Below are positions 1-6,117 of a stretch of 8,020 nt of DNA, piece after piece; the stretch's first letter is position 1, and every line of letters begins with the position of its first letter. Both the position numbers and the translations under genes were made by a program. The DNA comes from Candidatus Berkelbacteria bacterium. Its GTDB lineage: Bacteria > Patescibacteriota > UBA1384 > CAILIB01. The stretch covers positions 1 through 8,020 of the forward strand of contig JAGVEG010000073.1 of assembly GCA_020058355.1 (NCBI GenBank). The letters run 5' to 3'. Below the pieces are notes generated by a model. That model saw nothing but the letters and a program-made list of their open reading frames with translations, was not told the origin of the DNA and searched no databases.

Positions 1-632
1 TAAATCCAAACCTTTACACCGAGGATACCGTAGGTGGTCTTTGCCTCAGCAGTTGCGTAGCTAATATTGCTGCGCAGGGTTTGAACAGGAATTGATCCCT
101 GGGAACCAGCCTCGGTACGAGCAATCTCTGCTCCGCCGATACGGCCAGCTACCTTGATCTTGATACCGCCGGCCTTCTTTTCCATTGCGCGCTCAATTGA
201 CTGGCGAATTGCACGCTTTACAGCGATACGACGCTCAATCTGACCGGCAATGTTTTCAGCCACCAGCTTAGCGGATAGCTCAGGAGTCTTTACCTCAATA
301 ACTGAGATGCGGAGCTGCTTGCGATCCTTCTTTGGAGTATCTCCGAACAACTGCTTTTCAAGGACAGTGCGGAGCTCCTGGATACCGGTTCCGCCGCGAC
401 GAACGACGAGACCGATCTTGGCGGTATGGATAGCAACGTGGATTTCACCGGAGTTCCGGAAAATCTCGACTACTTCAATACCTGAGCGCTGGTGCTTCTT
501 GGCGATGGTCTCGCGGATAAGGCGATCCTCGACAAGATTCTTGGCATAATCACGACCGGTCGCAATCCATTGAGAGGACCAGTTCTTATTATAACCGAGC
601 CGAGCGCCGTGTGGGTTGACTTTCTGTCCCAT
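1..632 (-). CDS. rpsC: 30S ribosomal protein S3 (uS3), 3' end cut by window edge
   Basis: uS3 sits at the mRNA entry channel of the 30S head. I translated the frame by hand from ATG at 632-630. It opens with the family signature MGQKVNPHGARLGYN and stays open to base 1, giving 210 residues. The last visible residues, GILGVKVWI, match the conserved end of the S3 C-terminal domain, so only a short tail is missing. An N-terminal KH type 2 domain occupies roughly residues 15-110. Its loop reads GLVVRRGG (residues 74-81), where most S3 proteins have G-V/I-x-I-G-x-x-G, so the first Gly of GxxG is Arg78. The C-terminal S3 domain covers about 115-210. The start lies 2 bases after the rplV stop with no Shine-Dalgarno motif, suggesting translational coupling. 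Identity is certain; the exact C-terminus is not visible. Confidence 0.97.
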   Translation of the reverse strand, partial: MGQKVNPHGARLGYNKNWSSQWIATGRDYAKNLVEDRLIRETIAKKHQRSGIEVVEIFRNSGEIHVAIHTAKIGLVVRRGGTGIQELRTVLEKQLFGDTPKKDRKQLRISVIEVKTPELSAKLVAENIAGQIERRIAVKRAIRQSIERAMEKKAGGIKIKVAGRIGGAEIARTEAGSQGSIPVQTLRSNISYATAEAKTTYGILGVKVWI

Positions 633-634
633 GG

Positions 635-1051
635 CTATGCTTTAGCTGGTTCGGTTGCCGCTACCTCTTCGGTAGTGGTTTTGGCGGCGCGCTTTGCAGG
701 CGCGGGAGTCTTAGTAGCCATTTCGCCGCGCAGTACAATGTGTACATGACTGGCAACTTTCTGACGCACTGAGACACGGCCACGTGAGTTAGGAACTGCA
801 CGCTTGAGCTTGCGACCTTCGTCAACCCAGATGCGCTGTACGATAAGCGTACTTGCATCAAGGCCGTTGTCGATTGCTTGCTGCTTAGCAGCAGCGAGTG
901 CCTTTTTCATAGGCAACGCTGCACGCTTGATAACAAGAGGAAGGACTGCAAGAGCAGCATCAACCTCTTGATAGCGGAGTTGATCCGCGACGAGACGCAC
1001 TTTACGTGGTGCGATCGCCAGGTTGTGAAGAACGTGTGTGATATCAGTCAT
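635..1051 (-). CDS. rplV: 50S ribosomal protein L22 (uL22) with low-complexity C-terminal tail
   Basis: uL22 binds 23S rRNA and sends a beta-hairpin into the exit tunnel. The 138 residues hold a normal core (1-110): the N-terminal APRKVRLVADQLR segment, an Ala-rich helical stretch near 42-60, and the hairpin strand RIWVDEGRKLKRAVPNSRGR (73-92). After the hairpin the sequence is RQKVASHVHIVL, with Val-Ala-Ser-His in place of the commoner R/K-T-S-H-I. Residues 111-138 form a tail rich in Ala, Lys, Thr, Pro and Glu that E. coli L22 (110 residues) lacks; it is probably disordered. The gene starts 8 bases after the rpsS stop. This is the only CDS in the window with a clear, well-spaced Shine-Dalgarno-like motif: AGGA, overlapping the rpsS stop, 6 bases before ATG. 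Confidence 0.97.
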   Translation of the reverse strand: MTDITHVLHNLAIAPRKVRLVADQLRYQEVDAALAVLPLVIKRAALPMKKALAAAKQQAIDNGLDASTLIVQRIWVDEGRKLKRAVPNSRGRVSVRQKVASHVHIVLRGEMATKTPAPAKRAAKTTTEEVAATEPAKA

Positions 1052-1059
1052 AACAAGTC

Positions 1060-1332
1060 CTACTTACCCTTAGCTTTCTTTCCACCGTGCTTCACGAAGC
1101 GGCGTGTGGGTGAGAATTCGCCGAGCTTATGCCCAACCATATCCTCGATGACATAGACTGGAAGGTGATTCCGTCCGTTGTGAACGCCAATCGTTTTCCC
1201 AACCATCTCCGGCGTGATTGTTGAATCACGGCTCCACGTCTTGAGTACCGTGGTATCACCCGCAGTAAGTGCGGAGACCTTCCGGAGTAGTTTAGGATCC
1301 ACGAAGGCGCCTTTTTTGAGTGAACGTCCCAT
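1060..1332 (-). CDS. rpsS: 30S ribosomal protein S19 (uS19)
   Basis: uS19 lies in the 30S head, contacts S13 and reaches towards the A-site finger. The 90-residue product is full length for the family. It begins [19 protein letters not shown] and carries the expected [22 protein letters not shown] segment (32-53), the strand [18 protein letters not shown] (56-73) and the basic end [16 protein letters not shown] (75-90). Start choice is clear: ATG at 1332, 6 bases after the rplB stop. No Shine-Dalgarno is visible in CGATAACGGGCC before it, so coupling to rplB translation is likely. It is followed 8 bases later by rplV, the standard S10-operon order. Confidence 0.98.
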   Translation of the reverse strand: MGRSLKKGAFVDPKLLRKVSALTAGDTTVLKTWSRDSTITPEMVGKTIGVHNGRNHLPVYVIEDMVGHKLGEFSPTRRFVKHGGKKAKGK

Positions 1333-1338
1333 GGCCCG

Positions 1339-2172
1339 TTATCGCTTACGCTTGCTAACGACGAACACAGAGGTGGTCTTCTTCTTCTTGCGTGTCTTCA
1401 CACCAAGAGCAAGAGCTCCCCATGGCGTCTTTGGTCCTCGACGAAGACCAATTGAGTTGACTCCTTCACCACCACCGTGAGGGTGGTCGCGAGGACTCAT
1501 TGCCTTACCGCGAACGGCAGGCTTCTTACCCATCAAGCGATGGCGACCAGCTTTTCCGATGATCACTGTTGAGTGAAGGATGTTGCCGATCTGACCAATG
1601 CTTGCGCGGCAAGTGAGCAGCACCTTACGGAGCTCACCGCTTGCCAACTTAATGGTGGCAAACTTGCCTTCCTTAGCAAGGAGGGTAACAGCAATGCCCG
1701 CTGAGCGACCAATCTGACCCCCGTTACCAGGTGTAAGTTCAATGTTGTGAACCTGCACACCGAGTGGAATTGCACTCAGAGGCAGGGTGTTACCTGGACG
1801 AATTGGAGCCTCAGCGCCAGAGCGTACAACATCCCCTACTTTCAGTTCCAAAGGTGCCAAGATGTAACTCTTCTTACCGCTGGTGTACTGAATAAGAGCG
1901 ATGCGAGCTGAGCGATAAGGATCGTATTCGACTGCAACAACCGTTGCTGGCTCGCTATCATGCTGACGCACGAAGTCTACCAGGCGGTAAAGGTTTTTTA
2001 CTCCCCCGCCTTGATGGCGAGTGGTGATGCGACCAGCGCTGTTGCGTCCAGCATGCTTCTGCACGCGGGTAGTCAGGGACTTCTCTGGCTCACTCTTGGT
2101 GATCATAGTGAAGTCCTGAGACGTCATACCGCGGCGTCCTGGGGAGGTTGGGTTGTACCGTGTAAGAGCCAT
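1339..2172 (-). CDS. rplB: 50S ribosomal protein L2 (uL2)
   Basis: uL2 is a primary 23S rRNA binder required for subunit association and close to the peptidyl-transferase centre. The product has 277 residues, close to the usual 273-280. The N-terminal OB-fold domain is at about 40-120, with [16 protein letters not shown] at 42-57. The SH3-like domain follows, with [16 protein letters not shown] at 144-159. The conserved DHPHGGGEG block is at 229-237, and His230 corresponds to the functionally important His229 of E. coli. The block is preceded by VRGKAMSPR, where E. coli-type proteins have VRGVAMNPV. The end is strongly basic (TRKKKK, SKRKR). Start: ATG at 2172, 9 bases after the rplW stop, no Shine-Dalgarno. 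The opening [17 protein letters not shown] looks Patescibacteria-like to me, from memory rather than a search. Confidence 0.98.
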   Translation of the reverse strand: MALTRYNPTSPGRRGMTSQDFTMITKSEPEKSLTTRVQKHAGRNSAGRITTRHQGGGVKNLYRLVDFVRQHDSEPATVVAVEYDPYRSARIALIQYTSGKKSYILAPLELKVGDVVRSGAEAPIRPGNTLPLSAIPLGVQVHNIELTPGNGGQIGRSAGIAVTLLAKEGKFATIKLASGELRKVLLTCRASIGQIGNILHSTVIIGKAGRHRLMGKKPAVRGKAMSPRDHPHGGGEGVNSIGLRRGPKTPWGALALGVKTRKKKKTTSVFVVSKRKR

Positions 2173-2181
2173 AACAGAAGA

Positions 2182-2502
2182 TTAGGACTGAGCCCCGGCT
2201 ACTTGCTCGTCATTCTTAGGAAGGTAGTCCGCAATGCGGTCGCCTGCCTTGAGAGTAACAAGTGCCTTGCGGCGGTCTTGGGTGCGTCCGGGATGACCCT
2301 TAAAGCGACGGTCCTTACCTGGGAGCATAATGAAGCGTACATCGGTAACAGCTACTTTGAACTGGTCCTCGATAATACCCTTGACCTGGCCAGCAGTAAC
2401 CTCTGGGCGAACCCGGAAGGTGTAGGTGGCTACGGCCTTAGCGTCTTCAGGAATAAGAACGTATGACTTTTCGGTGATGTGGGGAACAAGTGCGTGCTTC
2501 AT
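2182..2502 (-). CDS. rplW: 50S ribosomal protein L23 (uL23)
   Basis: uL23 lies at the exit-tunnel rim and is the docking point for trigger factor and SRP. The 106-residue product has the short bacterial form: MKHALVPHITEKSYVLI at the start, the YTFRVRPEVTAGQVKGIIE stretch (27-45), the strand VAVTDVRFIMLPGK, then a basic loop DRRFKGHPGRTQDRRKALVTL. The last 15 residues are polar (PKNDEQVAGAQS) and look like a short tail. The gene lies between rplD (10-base gap) and rplB (9-base gap). The leader GAGTAATTGAACTATC has no Shine-Dalgarno. Confidence 0.96.
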   Translation of the reverse strand: MKHALVPHITEKSYVLIPEDAKAVATYTFRVRPEVTAGQVKGIIEDQFKVAVTDVRFIMLPGKDRRFKGHPGRTQDRRKALVTLKAGDRIADYLPKNDEQVAGAQS

Positions 2503-2512
2503 GATAGTTCAA

Positions 2513-3175
2513 TTACTCGCTAACCTGTTCCTCGGCGATTTCGCCTACCCCGTGGTGACGATCAAGCTCAGCGAGTGAAGCCTTTGTGAAAAGGATTACG
2601 TCGTTGTTAAGAAGATCAATCACGTTGACCGCCTGAACGGTACGAGACGTAACGTAGGCCAGGTTGTTGGTAGAACGGAATACCGTTGCATCGTACTGAT
2701 CATGAATGTGGAGCACCTTCTTACCAACAAGCCCTGGAACTGCATCAACAAGAGCCAATACTGACTTTGTCTTAGGAGTTTCGAAGGAGAGTGATTCAAG
2801 GACTACCACTGCATTTTCAGCAGCCTTAGCGGTGTAAACACCGAAGAGGGCCTTACGACGCTCAGTACGTGGCATACGAGTATGCCAGTTACGGTCGCTG
2901 GTTGGACCGAATACGACACCACCCTTGCGCCAGTGTGGAGCACGAGTTGAGCCGATACGAGCACGACCAGTACCCTTTTGCTTCCAAGGCTTACGACCAC
3001 CACCGGAGACTTCTCCCCGATTCTTGGTGTTCGCGATGGAATCGCGGAGCATGGTACGTACCCAGGTGACGTAGCGATGAATGAGCTGAGATGACGCAGT
3101 AACTTCAAAGAGTGCAGGCGCCTCTACCTCACCAACCGCCTTGCCTTCCATTGTGTAAAGAGGGAATTTGGACAT
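2513..3175 (-). CDS. rplD: 50S ribosomal protein L4 (uL4)
   Basis: uL4 binds 23S rRNA domain I; its long loop lines the exit-tunnel constriction. In some bacteria it also represses the S10 operon and affects RNase E. The start chosen is the ATG at 3175, one base after the rplC TAA (TAA-G-ATG). It gives 220 residues and the natural opening MSKFPLYTMEGKAVGEVEAP. The same frame is open 35 codons further upstream, but that part lies inside rplC and is hydrophobic and unlike L4. The tunnel loop is at about 50-90, including RGEVSGGGRKPWKQKGTGRAR. The globular Rossmann-like domain follows to about 205. The tail EIAEEQVSE is acidic. The near-zero spacing implies translational coupling to rplC. Confidence 0.97.
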   Translation of the reverse strand: MSKFPLYTMEGKAVGEVEAPALFEVTASSQLIHRYVTWVRTMLRDSIANTKNRGEVSGGGRKPWKQKGTGRARIGSTRAPHWRKGGVVFGPTSDRNWHTRMPRTERRKALFGVYTAKAAENAVVVLESLSFETPKTKSVLALVDAVPGLVGKKVLHIHDQYDATVFRSTNNLAYVTSRTVQAVNVIDLLNNDVILFTKASLAELDRHHGVGEIAEEQVSE

Positions 3176-3176
3176 C

Positions 3177-3776
3177 TTAGGCGCGTGAGATCTGGACGAG
3201 AGCACCGCGACTACCAGGAACGGCGCCACGGACAAAAATAATGTTCTGCTCAGCATAGACCGCTTCAACCTGGATCCCATGACGGGTTACCCGATCGTTA
3301 CCCATCTTACCTGGCATCTTCTTTCCCTTCAGAACGTGCTGTGGGAACATTGATCCGATAGAACCGGGAGCGCGGTGGTGATCTGAACCATGAGTTTCTG
3401 GTCCGCGGTGGAAGTTGTGGCGCTTAATAACACCAGCAAATCCCTTACCTTTGGAAGTACCAGTCATGGTAAGAACATCGCCGACCTGGAGGTCAGCAGC
3501 CGTGAAGACGTGACCGCGTTCAAACGCAGCACCATCAACACGGAATTCGCGCAGGGTCTTAGGCACGGAAGGAAGATCCTTCGCATGGCCAACCTGCGGC
3601 TTCTTTGGGTGACGAGCTTCCCCACCACCCACTTGGATAGCAACATAACCGTCGCGGTCCTCTGTGCGGTGCTGTACCAGAGTACTTTGTTGTACTTCGA
3701 TAGCAGTTACCGGCACAGCAGTACCGTCCTCTTTGAAGAGGCGAGTCATGCCGAGTTTAGAGCCGAGTAGATACAT
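3177..3776 (-). CDS. rplC: 50S ribosomal protein L3 (uL3)
   Basis: uL3 is an early 50S assembly protein whose long loop approaches the peptidyl-transferase centre. The 199-residue product is slightly short (E. coli 209). It opens MYLLGSKLGMTRLFKEDG, with VTGTSKGKGFAGV-type sequence at 104-116 (here MTGTSKGKGFAGVIKRHNF) and the central loop THGSDHHRAPGSIGSMFPQ at 128-146. VLKGKKMPGKMGNDRVT follows. In E. coli this loop contains SIGQNQTPGKVFKGKK, with a Gln methylated by PrmB. Here the loop is one residue shorter and does not align a Gln cleanly at that site. Start: ATG at 3776, 5 bases after the rpsJ stop, no Shine-Dalgarno. Confidence 0.97.
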   Translation of the reverse strand: MYLLGSKLGMTRLFKEDGTAVPVTAIEVQQSTLVQHRTEDRDGYVAIQVGGGEARHPKKPQVGHAKDLPSVPKTLREFRVDGAAFERGHVFTAADLQVGDVLTMTGTSKGKGFAGVIKRHNFHRGPETHGSDHHRAPGSIGSMFPQHVLKGKKMPGKMGNDRVTRHGIQVEAVYAEQNIIFVRGAVPGSRGALVQISRA

Positions 3777-3781
3777 GGGTG

Positions 3782-4096
3782 CTACATCTTAATCTCGATG
3801 TTTACGCCTGCTGGCAGATCGAGATTCATAAGTGAGTCAATAGTAGAACTCTGGGGATCCATAACGTCGATAAGACGCTTGTGAATAACCAGCGCGAATT
3901 GCTCGCGTGAGTCCTTATCGATGTTCGTCGCGCGGTTAAGCGTGAGTTTCTTTTTGTCGCTTGGTAGTGGGATTGGTCCTACTACTTTCGCTCCGGTCCG
4001 GACCGCCGTATCGATAATGTGGCGGGCGGATTGGTCGATGACCCGGTGATCATACGCCGTGAGGCGGATGCGGATCCGTTGTTTTGCGTCGGCCAT
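3782..4096 (-). CDS. rpsJ: 30S ribosomal protein S10 (uS10)
   Basis: uS10 is a 30S head protein; in many bacteria it also pairs with NusB in transcription antitermination. The 104 residues match the usual 102-105. Signatures: [20 protein letters not shown] (8-27), then [21 protein letters not shown] (29-49), the region [24 protein letters not shown] with the conserved SREQFxxxxHKR core, and the end [12 protein letters not shown]. This is the first ribosomal-protein gene of the block. It is separated from tuf by 83 bases, unlike the 1-10 base gaps that follow, so the leader may hold a control point. Start: ATG at 4096. The preceding bases CCTCTACCCA contain no Shine-Dalgarno; the nearest strong purine motif is 25 bases upstream. 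Confidence 0.98.
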   Translation of the reverse strand: MADAKQRIRIRLTAYDHRVIDQSARHIIDTAVRTGAKVVGPIPLPSDKKKLTLNRATNIDKDSREQFALVIHKRLIDVMDPQSSTIDSLMNLDLPAGVNIEIKM

Positions 4097-4106
4097 TGGG
4101 TAGAGG

Positions 4107-4129
4107 TTACATGAACTTGCGCCTTCCTC
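4107..4129 (-). other. Start-stop mini-ORF (AUG UAA) with strong SD, upstream of rpsJ
   Basis: On the minus strand GAGGAAGG (4129-4122) is followed by 9 bases and then ATGTAA (4112-4107). This is a start codon directly followed by a stop, well spaced from a purine-rich ribosome-binding motif. It ends 10 bases before the rpsJ ATG and is in a different frame. Start-stop elements can stall or park ribosomes in leaders of other genes. Here a function is inference only, and the arrangement could be chance. Confidence 0.3.
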
Positions 4130-4132
4130 AGC

Positions 4133-4161
4133 GCGCCGCCCCCTTTACAAGGAGGCGGCGC
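4133..4161 (-). promoter_or_regulatory. GC-rich hairpin in the tuf-rpsJ gap, no U-tract
   Basis: GCGCCGCC (4133-4140) pairs perfectly with GGCGGCGC (4154-4161). After one mismatch four more inner pairs are possible (CCTT/AAGG, 3-base loop). In the minus-strand transcript no U-run follows (next bases GCTGAGGAAGG), so it is not a standard intrinsic terminator. It is 19 bases past the tuf stop. It could act as a processing or stability element separating tuf from rpsJ, as an attenuator, or as the counterpart of the S10 leader. The descending arm contains CCTCCTT, identical to the core of the 16S anti-Shine-Dalgarno, though this may only reflect the stem composition. Confidence 0.6.
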
Positions 4162-4179
4162 AGCTTAGGATCCGACCGT

Positions 4180-5364
4180 CTATTTGACGATCTTTGTAAC
4201 AACACCAGATCCAACGGTACGGCCACCCTCGCGAATCGCGAAACGGGTACCTTCCTCGATGGCAACGGGAGCGATAAGCTCAACGTTCATCTTGATGGTG
4301 TCACCAGGCATTACCATTTCAACGCCATCTGGAAGCACAACGGCTCCAGTAACGTCGGTGGTATTGATGTAGAACTGAGGCTTATAGCCCTTAAAGAATG
4401 GAGTATGGCGACCACCTTCATCCTTGGTAAGAACGTACACTTCAGCTTCGAAGTTGGTATGAGGAGTGATAGATCCTGGCTTAGCCATTACCTGACCACG
4501 CTCAATGTCGGTGCGCTCTACACCACGCAGGAGCAGACCAACATTGTCTCCAGCCTGGCCGGATTCAAGCTGCTTGCGGAACATTTCAACACCGGTAACA
4601 ACAACCTTCTTGGTTGCACGGATACCGATGATTTCTACTTCTTCGCCAACCTTGACAATACCACGCTCGATACGTCCGGTAGCAACAGTACCACGTCCCT
4701 TGATGGAGAAGACATCTTCTACCGCCATAAGGAATGGCTTGTCAGTAGCACGAACTGGCTCAGGAACGTAGGTGTCAAGAGCGTTTACTAGTTCAAGGAT
4801 TGCCTCCTCGTACTTAGCATCGCCCTCAAGTGCCTTTACAGCTGAACCCTTGATGAATGGAACATCATCACCTGGGAAGCCGTACTTTGAAAGCATCTCG
4901 CGGAGCTCCATTTCAACGAGCTCAACAAGATCTTCCTGACCTTCCATCATGTCCATCTTGTTCAAGAAGACAACGATGTGCTTTACGCCTACCTGGCTAG
5001 CAAGCAGGATGTGCTCACGAGTCTGGGGCATTGGTCCATCAGCAGCAGAACATACCAAGATAGCAGCATCCATCTGGGCTGCACCGGTGATCATGTTCTT
5101 TACGTAGTCAGCGTGGCCAGGACAGTCAACGTGAGCGTAGTGACGCGCGTCTGACTCATATTCCTGGTGGCTGGTTGCAATAGTAATACCGCGAGCCTTT
5201 TCTTCAGGCGCGTTATCAATATCTGCATAGTTTTTTGCCTTCGCAAGACCCTTCTTGGCGAGGACGTTGGTGATAGCCGCAGTGAGGGTGGTTTTACCAT
5301 GGTCTACGTGGCCAATGGTACCAACATTCACATGGGGCTTGGTGCGCTGAAACACTTCAGCCAT
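4180..5364 (-). CDS. tuf: Elongation factor Tu
   Basis: EF-Tu delivers aminoacyl-tRNA to the ribosomal A site and hydrolyses GTP. The 394-residue product is full length. Domain 1 (about 1-200) shows G1 GHVDHGKT (18-25), switch [10 protein letters not shown] with Thr61 (58-66), G3 DCPGH (80-84) with catalytic His84, G4 NKMD (135-138) and G5 SAV (174-176, usually SAL). Most EF-Tu have ITINTSH; here Asn63 is replaced by Ala. Domains 2 and 3 follow, with [12 protein letters not shown] and [16 protein letters not shown] intact. Near the end, EGGRTVGSG contains Thr383 (Thr382 without Met1), the residue phosphorylated by the P1 Doc toxin in E. coli EF-Tu. A doc-like gene lies 99 bases upstream on the same strand. 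No Shine-Dalgarno precedes the ATG. fusA, rpsG and rpsL do not flank it. Confidence 0.99.
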   Translation of the reverse strand: MAEVFQRTKPHVNVGTIGHVDHGKTTLTAAITNVLAKKGLAKAKNYADIDNAPEEKARGITIATSHQEYESDARHYAHVDCPGHADYVKNMITGAAQMDAAILVCSAADGPMPQTREHILLASQVGVKHIVVFLNKMDMMEGQEDLVELVEMELREMLSKYGFPGDDVPFIKGSAVKALEGDAKYEEAILELVNALDTYVPEPVRATDKPFLMAVEDVFSIKGRGTVATGRIERGIVKVGEEVEIIGIRATKKVVVTGVEMFRKQLESGQAGDNVGLLLRGVERTDIERGQVMAKPGSITPHTNFEAEVYVLTKDEGGRHTPFFKGYKPQFYINTTDVTGAVVLPDGVEMVMPGDTIKMNVELIAPVAIEEGTRFAIREGGRTVGSGVVTKIVK

Positions 5365-5390
5365 CGTGCGTGGTGATTACGGATGGATTG

Positions 5391-5458
5391 TGTACATGCG
5401 TTGATTTAGAACGCGGCACAGAAAACTGGCGGTAGTACACCTAGACTGCACAGTACAT
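5391..5458 (-). repeat. Three TGTAC-containing motifs in the tuf leader/promoter region
   Basis: In minus orientation the doc-tuf gap contains GATGTACTGTG (around 5453-5458), GTGTACTACC (5440-5431) and CATGTACACA (5398-5389). The second matches the operator half-site ATGTACTAAC in front of the antitoxin gene at 8 of 10 positions. Cross-regulation of tuf by the antitoxin is therefore conceivable, but the motifs are short and imperfect and chance is a real alternative. Confidence 0.25.
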
Positions 5459-5478
5459 CTGTTTTAACCTGGTGTCAA
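5450..5478 (-). promoter_or_regulatory. Candidate sigma70-type promoter for tuf, -35 inside doc
   Basis: A perfect TTGACA (5478-5473) is followed by a 17-base spacer and TACTGT (5455-5450). The latter keeps the three most conserved -10 positions (T1, A2, T6) but only 3 of 6 overall. The -35 box is coded by the last codons of doc and the spacer covers its stop. Transcription would begin near 5443, giving a leader of about 79 bases for tuf. No intrinsic terminator separates doc from tuf, so read-through from the toxin operon is also possible. Confidence 0.45.
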
Positions 5479-5862
5479 CCTTGTAGCACTCCGTAGCACA
5501 GTAGCAAAACCCTCCTCATCAATTTTGTGCGTCGCGAGGTCAAGGACCGCCTTAAATAAATCAGGGAGTCGTACATGCACCCCCTCTACGCCATTCAGTC
5601 GCAAGAAAAGAAGTGCGACATATGAAGAGGTGCGCTTATTACCGTCAATAAAGGGATGGTTTTGAATAATACCACCTGCATACTGGGCCGCCAGAGAGAA
5701 CATATCAGCATCAGGATTGTAGGCCCTCATCTGCTGTGCCCGTGCAAGAGCAGAAAGAAGGAGATCTTCGCTCCGTAGACCATATGAACCTCCGTAACTC
5801 TGAATCATTTGGTGATGCACCACCTCAGCGTGGTATCTCTGAATCCACACATACTTACGCAT
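5464..5862 (-). CDS. doc: Doc-type Fic toxin (death-on-curing family)
   Basis: The 132 residues match the small single-domain Doc toxins. The Fic motif HPFIDGNKRT is at 69-78: invariant His69, Asp73 and Asn75, and Lys76 where AMP-transferring Fic enzymes have Gly. In P1 Doc the Lys form goes with a kinase that phosphorylates EF-Tu and stops translation. Other family features are the opening W-IQRYHAEVVHHQMI, the YGGSYGLRSEDLLLSAL segment (23-39) and the helix ALLFLRLNG (83-91) after the motif. The ATG at 5862 is chosen because it overlaps the antitoxin stop by 8 bases and removes 21 residues that would lie within the antitoxin gene and do not resemble Doc. The frame is intact with all catalytic residues, so the toxin is probably active. 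The EF-Tu target is inferred by homology and context; NTP-transfer to another target is possible. Confidence 0.93.
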   Translation of the reverse strand: MRKYVWIQRYHAEVVHHQMIQSYGGSYGLRSEDLLLSALARAQQMRAYNPDADMFSLAAQYAGGIIQNHPFIDGNKRTSSYVALLFLRLNGVEGVHVRLPDLFKAVLDLATHKIDEEGFATVLRSATRLTPG

Positions 5863-6085
5863 CTGCAAGCTTCTTAAAAACCTCTCCGTACTCTCGAAAA
5901 ATATCCTGCATGAGCTCTTGCTCATTGGACGTGATGCTCGATGATTTTGTTACCATAAAGCCATCTGTTACTGCTGATATGACCACATCATCGCCCTTAA
6001 CCATCTTGAGTGAGGTGAGAATTTCTTTCGGAATAGTAAGGCCAGTTGAATTACCAATGCTAATGAGGTGTGAATGTGTTGTCAT
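5855..6085 (-). CDS. AbrB/MazE/SpoVT-fold antitoxin of the Doc module
   Basis: From the ATG at 6085 this gives 76 residues. The N-terminal half (about 4-45) is a swapped-hairpin AbrB domain with the signature HLISIGNSTGLTIPKEIL and a second strand region KGDDVVISAVTDGFMVTK. The C-terminal 25 residues (NEQELMQDIFREYGEVFKKLADA) look helical and amphipathic, as expected for the segment that wraps and blocks a Doc toxin. An in-frame ATG at 6094 would add three residues (MEG) but lies inside the palindrome; the spacing of the promoter box suits a leaderless start at 6085. The gene overlaps doc by 8 bases, the usual antitoxin-first layout. The protein probably binds the upstream inverted repeat and represses its own operon. 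P1 uses an unrelated-fold partner, Phd, for the same role. Confidence 0.88.
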   Translation of the reverse strand: MTTHSHLISIGNSTGLTIPKEILTSLKMVKGDDVVISAVTDGFMVTKSSSITSNEQELMQDIFREYGEVFKKLADA

Positions 6086-6091
6086 ACCTTC

Positions 6092-6117
6092 CATGTACTA
6101 ACAAATGTTAGTACATG
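6092..6117. promoter_or_regulatory. Perfect 12-bp inverted repeat: probable antitoxin operator
   Basis: CATGTACTAACA (6092-6103), 2 bases AA, then TGTTAGTACATG (6106-6117), with no mismatch. It fills the space between a TTGACA box and the antitoxin start. A dimeric AbrB-fold protein binding such a palindrome would block the promoter, the classic autoregulation of toxin-antitoxin operons. There is no U-run after it, so a terminator is unlikely. Confidence 0.8.

Noticed and set aside
1960..2466. Plus-strand open frame across the rplB/rplW junction
   Set aside because: It is opposite two certain ribosomal-protein genes and spans their boundary, with no supporting motif or ribosome-binding site.
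3176..3280. N-terminal extension of rplD by 35 residues, resembling a signal peptide
   Set aside because: The segment lies inside rplC, is read in another frame, and L4 needs no export signal. The ATG at 3175 gives the normal family start.
4084..4791. Long plus-strand open frame (235 codons) antisense to tuf
   Set aside because: It lies opposite the highly conserved tuf frame; its translation is Asn/Thr/Leu-rich with no family features. Such antisense frames come from codon bias in the real gene.
5428..5462. Possible hairpin/terminator between doc and tuf
   Set aside because: The apparent repeats are the self-complementary GTAC and a 4-bp ACTG/CAGT stem; no stable stem and no T-run on the minus strand.
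5863..5925. Upstream start for doc adding 21 residues
   Set aside because: The added part lies entirely in the antitoxin coding region and is unlike Doc N-termini; the ATG overlapping the antitoxin stop is the usual arrangement.
6092..6117. Palindrome as a terminator of radC or a recombination site
   Set aside because: No U-run follows, no second copy is seen in the window, and its position against a -35 box and an AbrB-type gene fits an operator much better.
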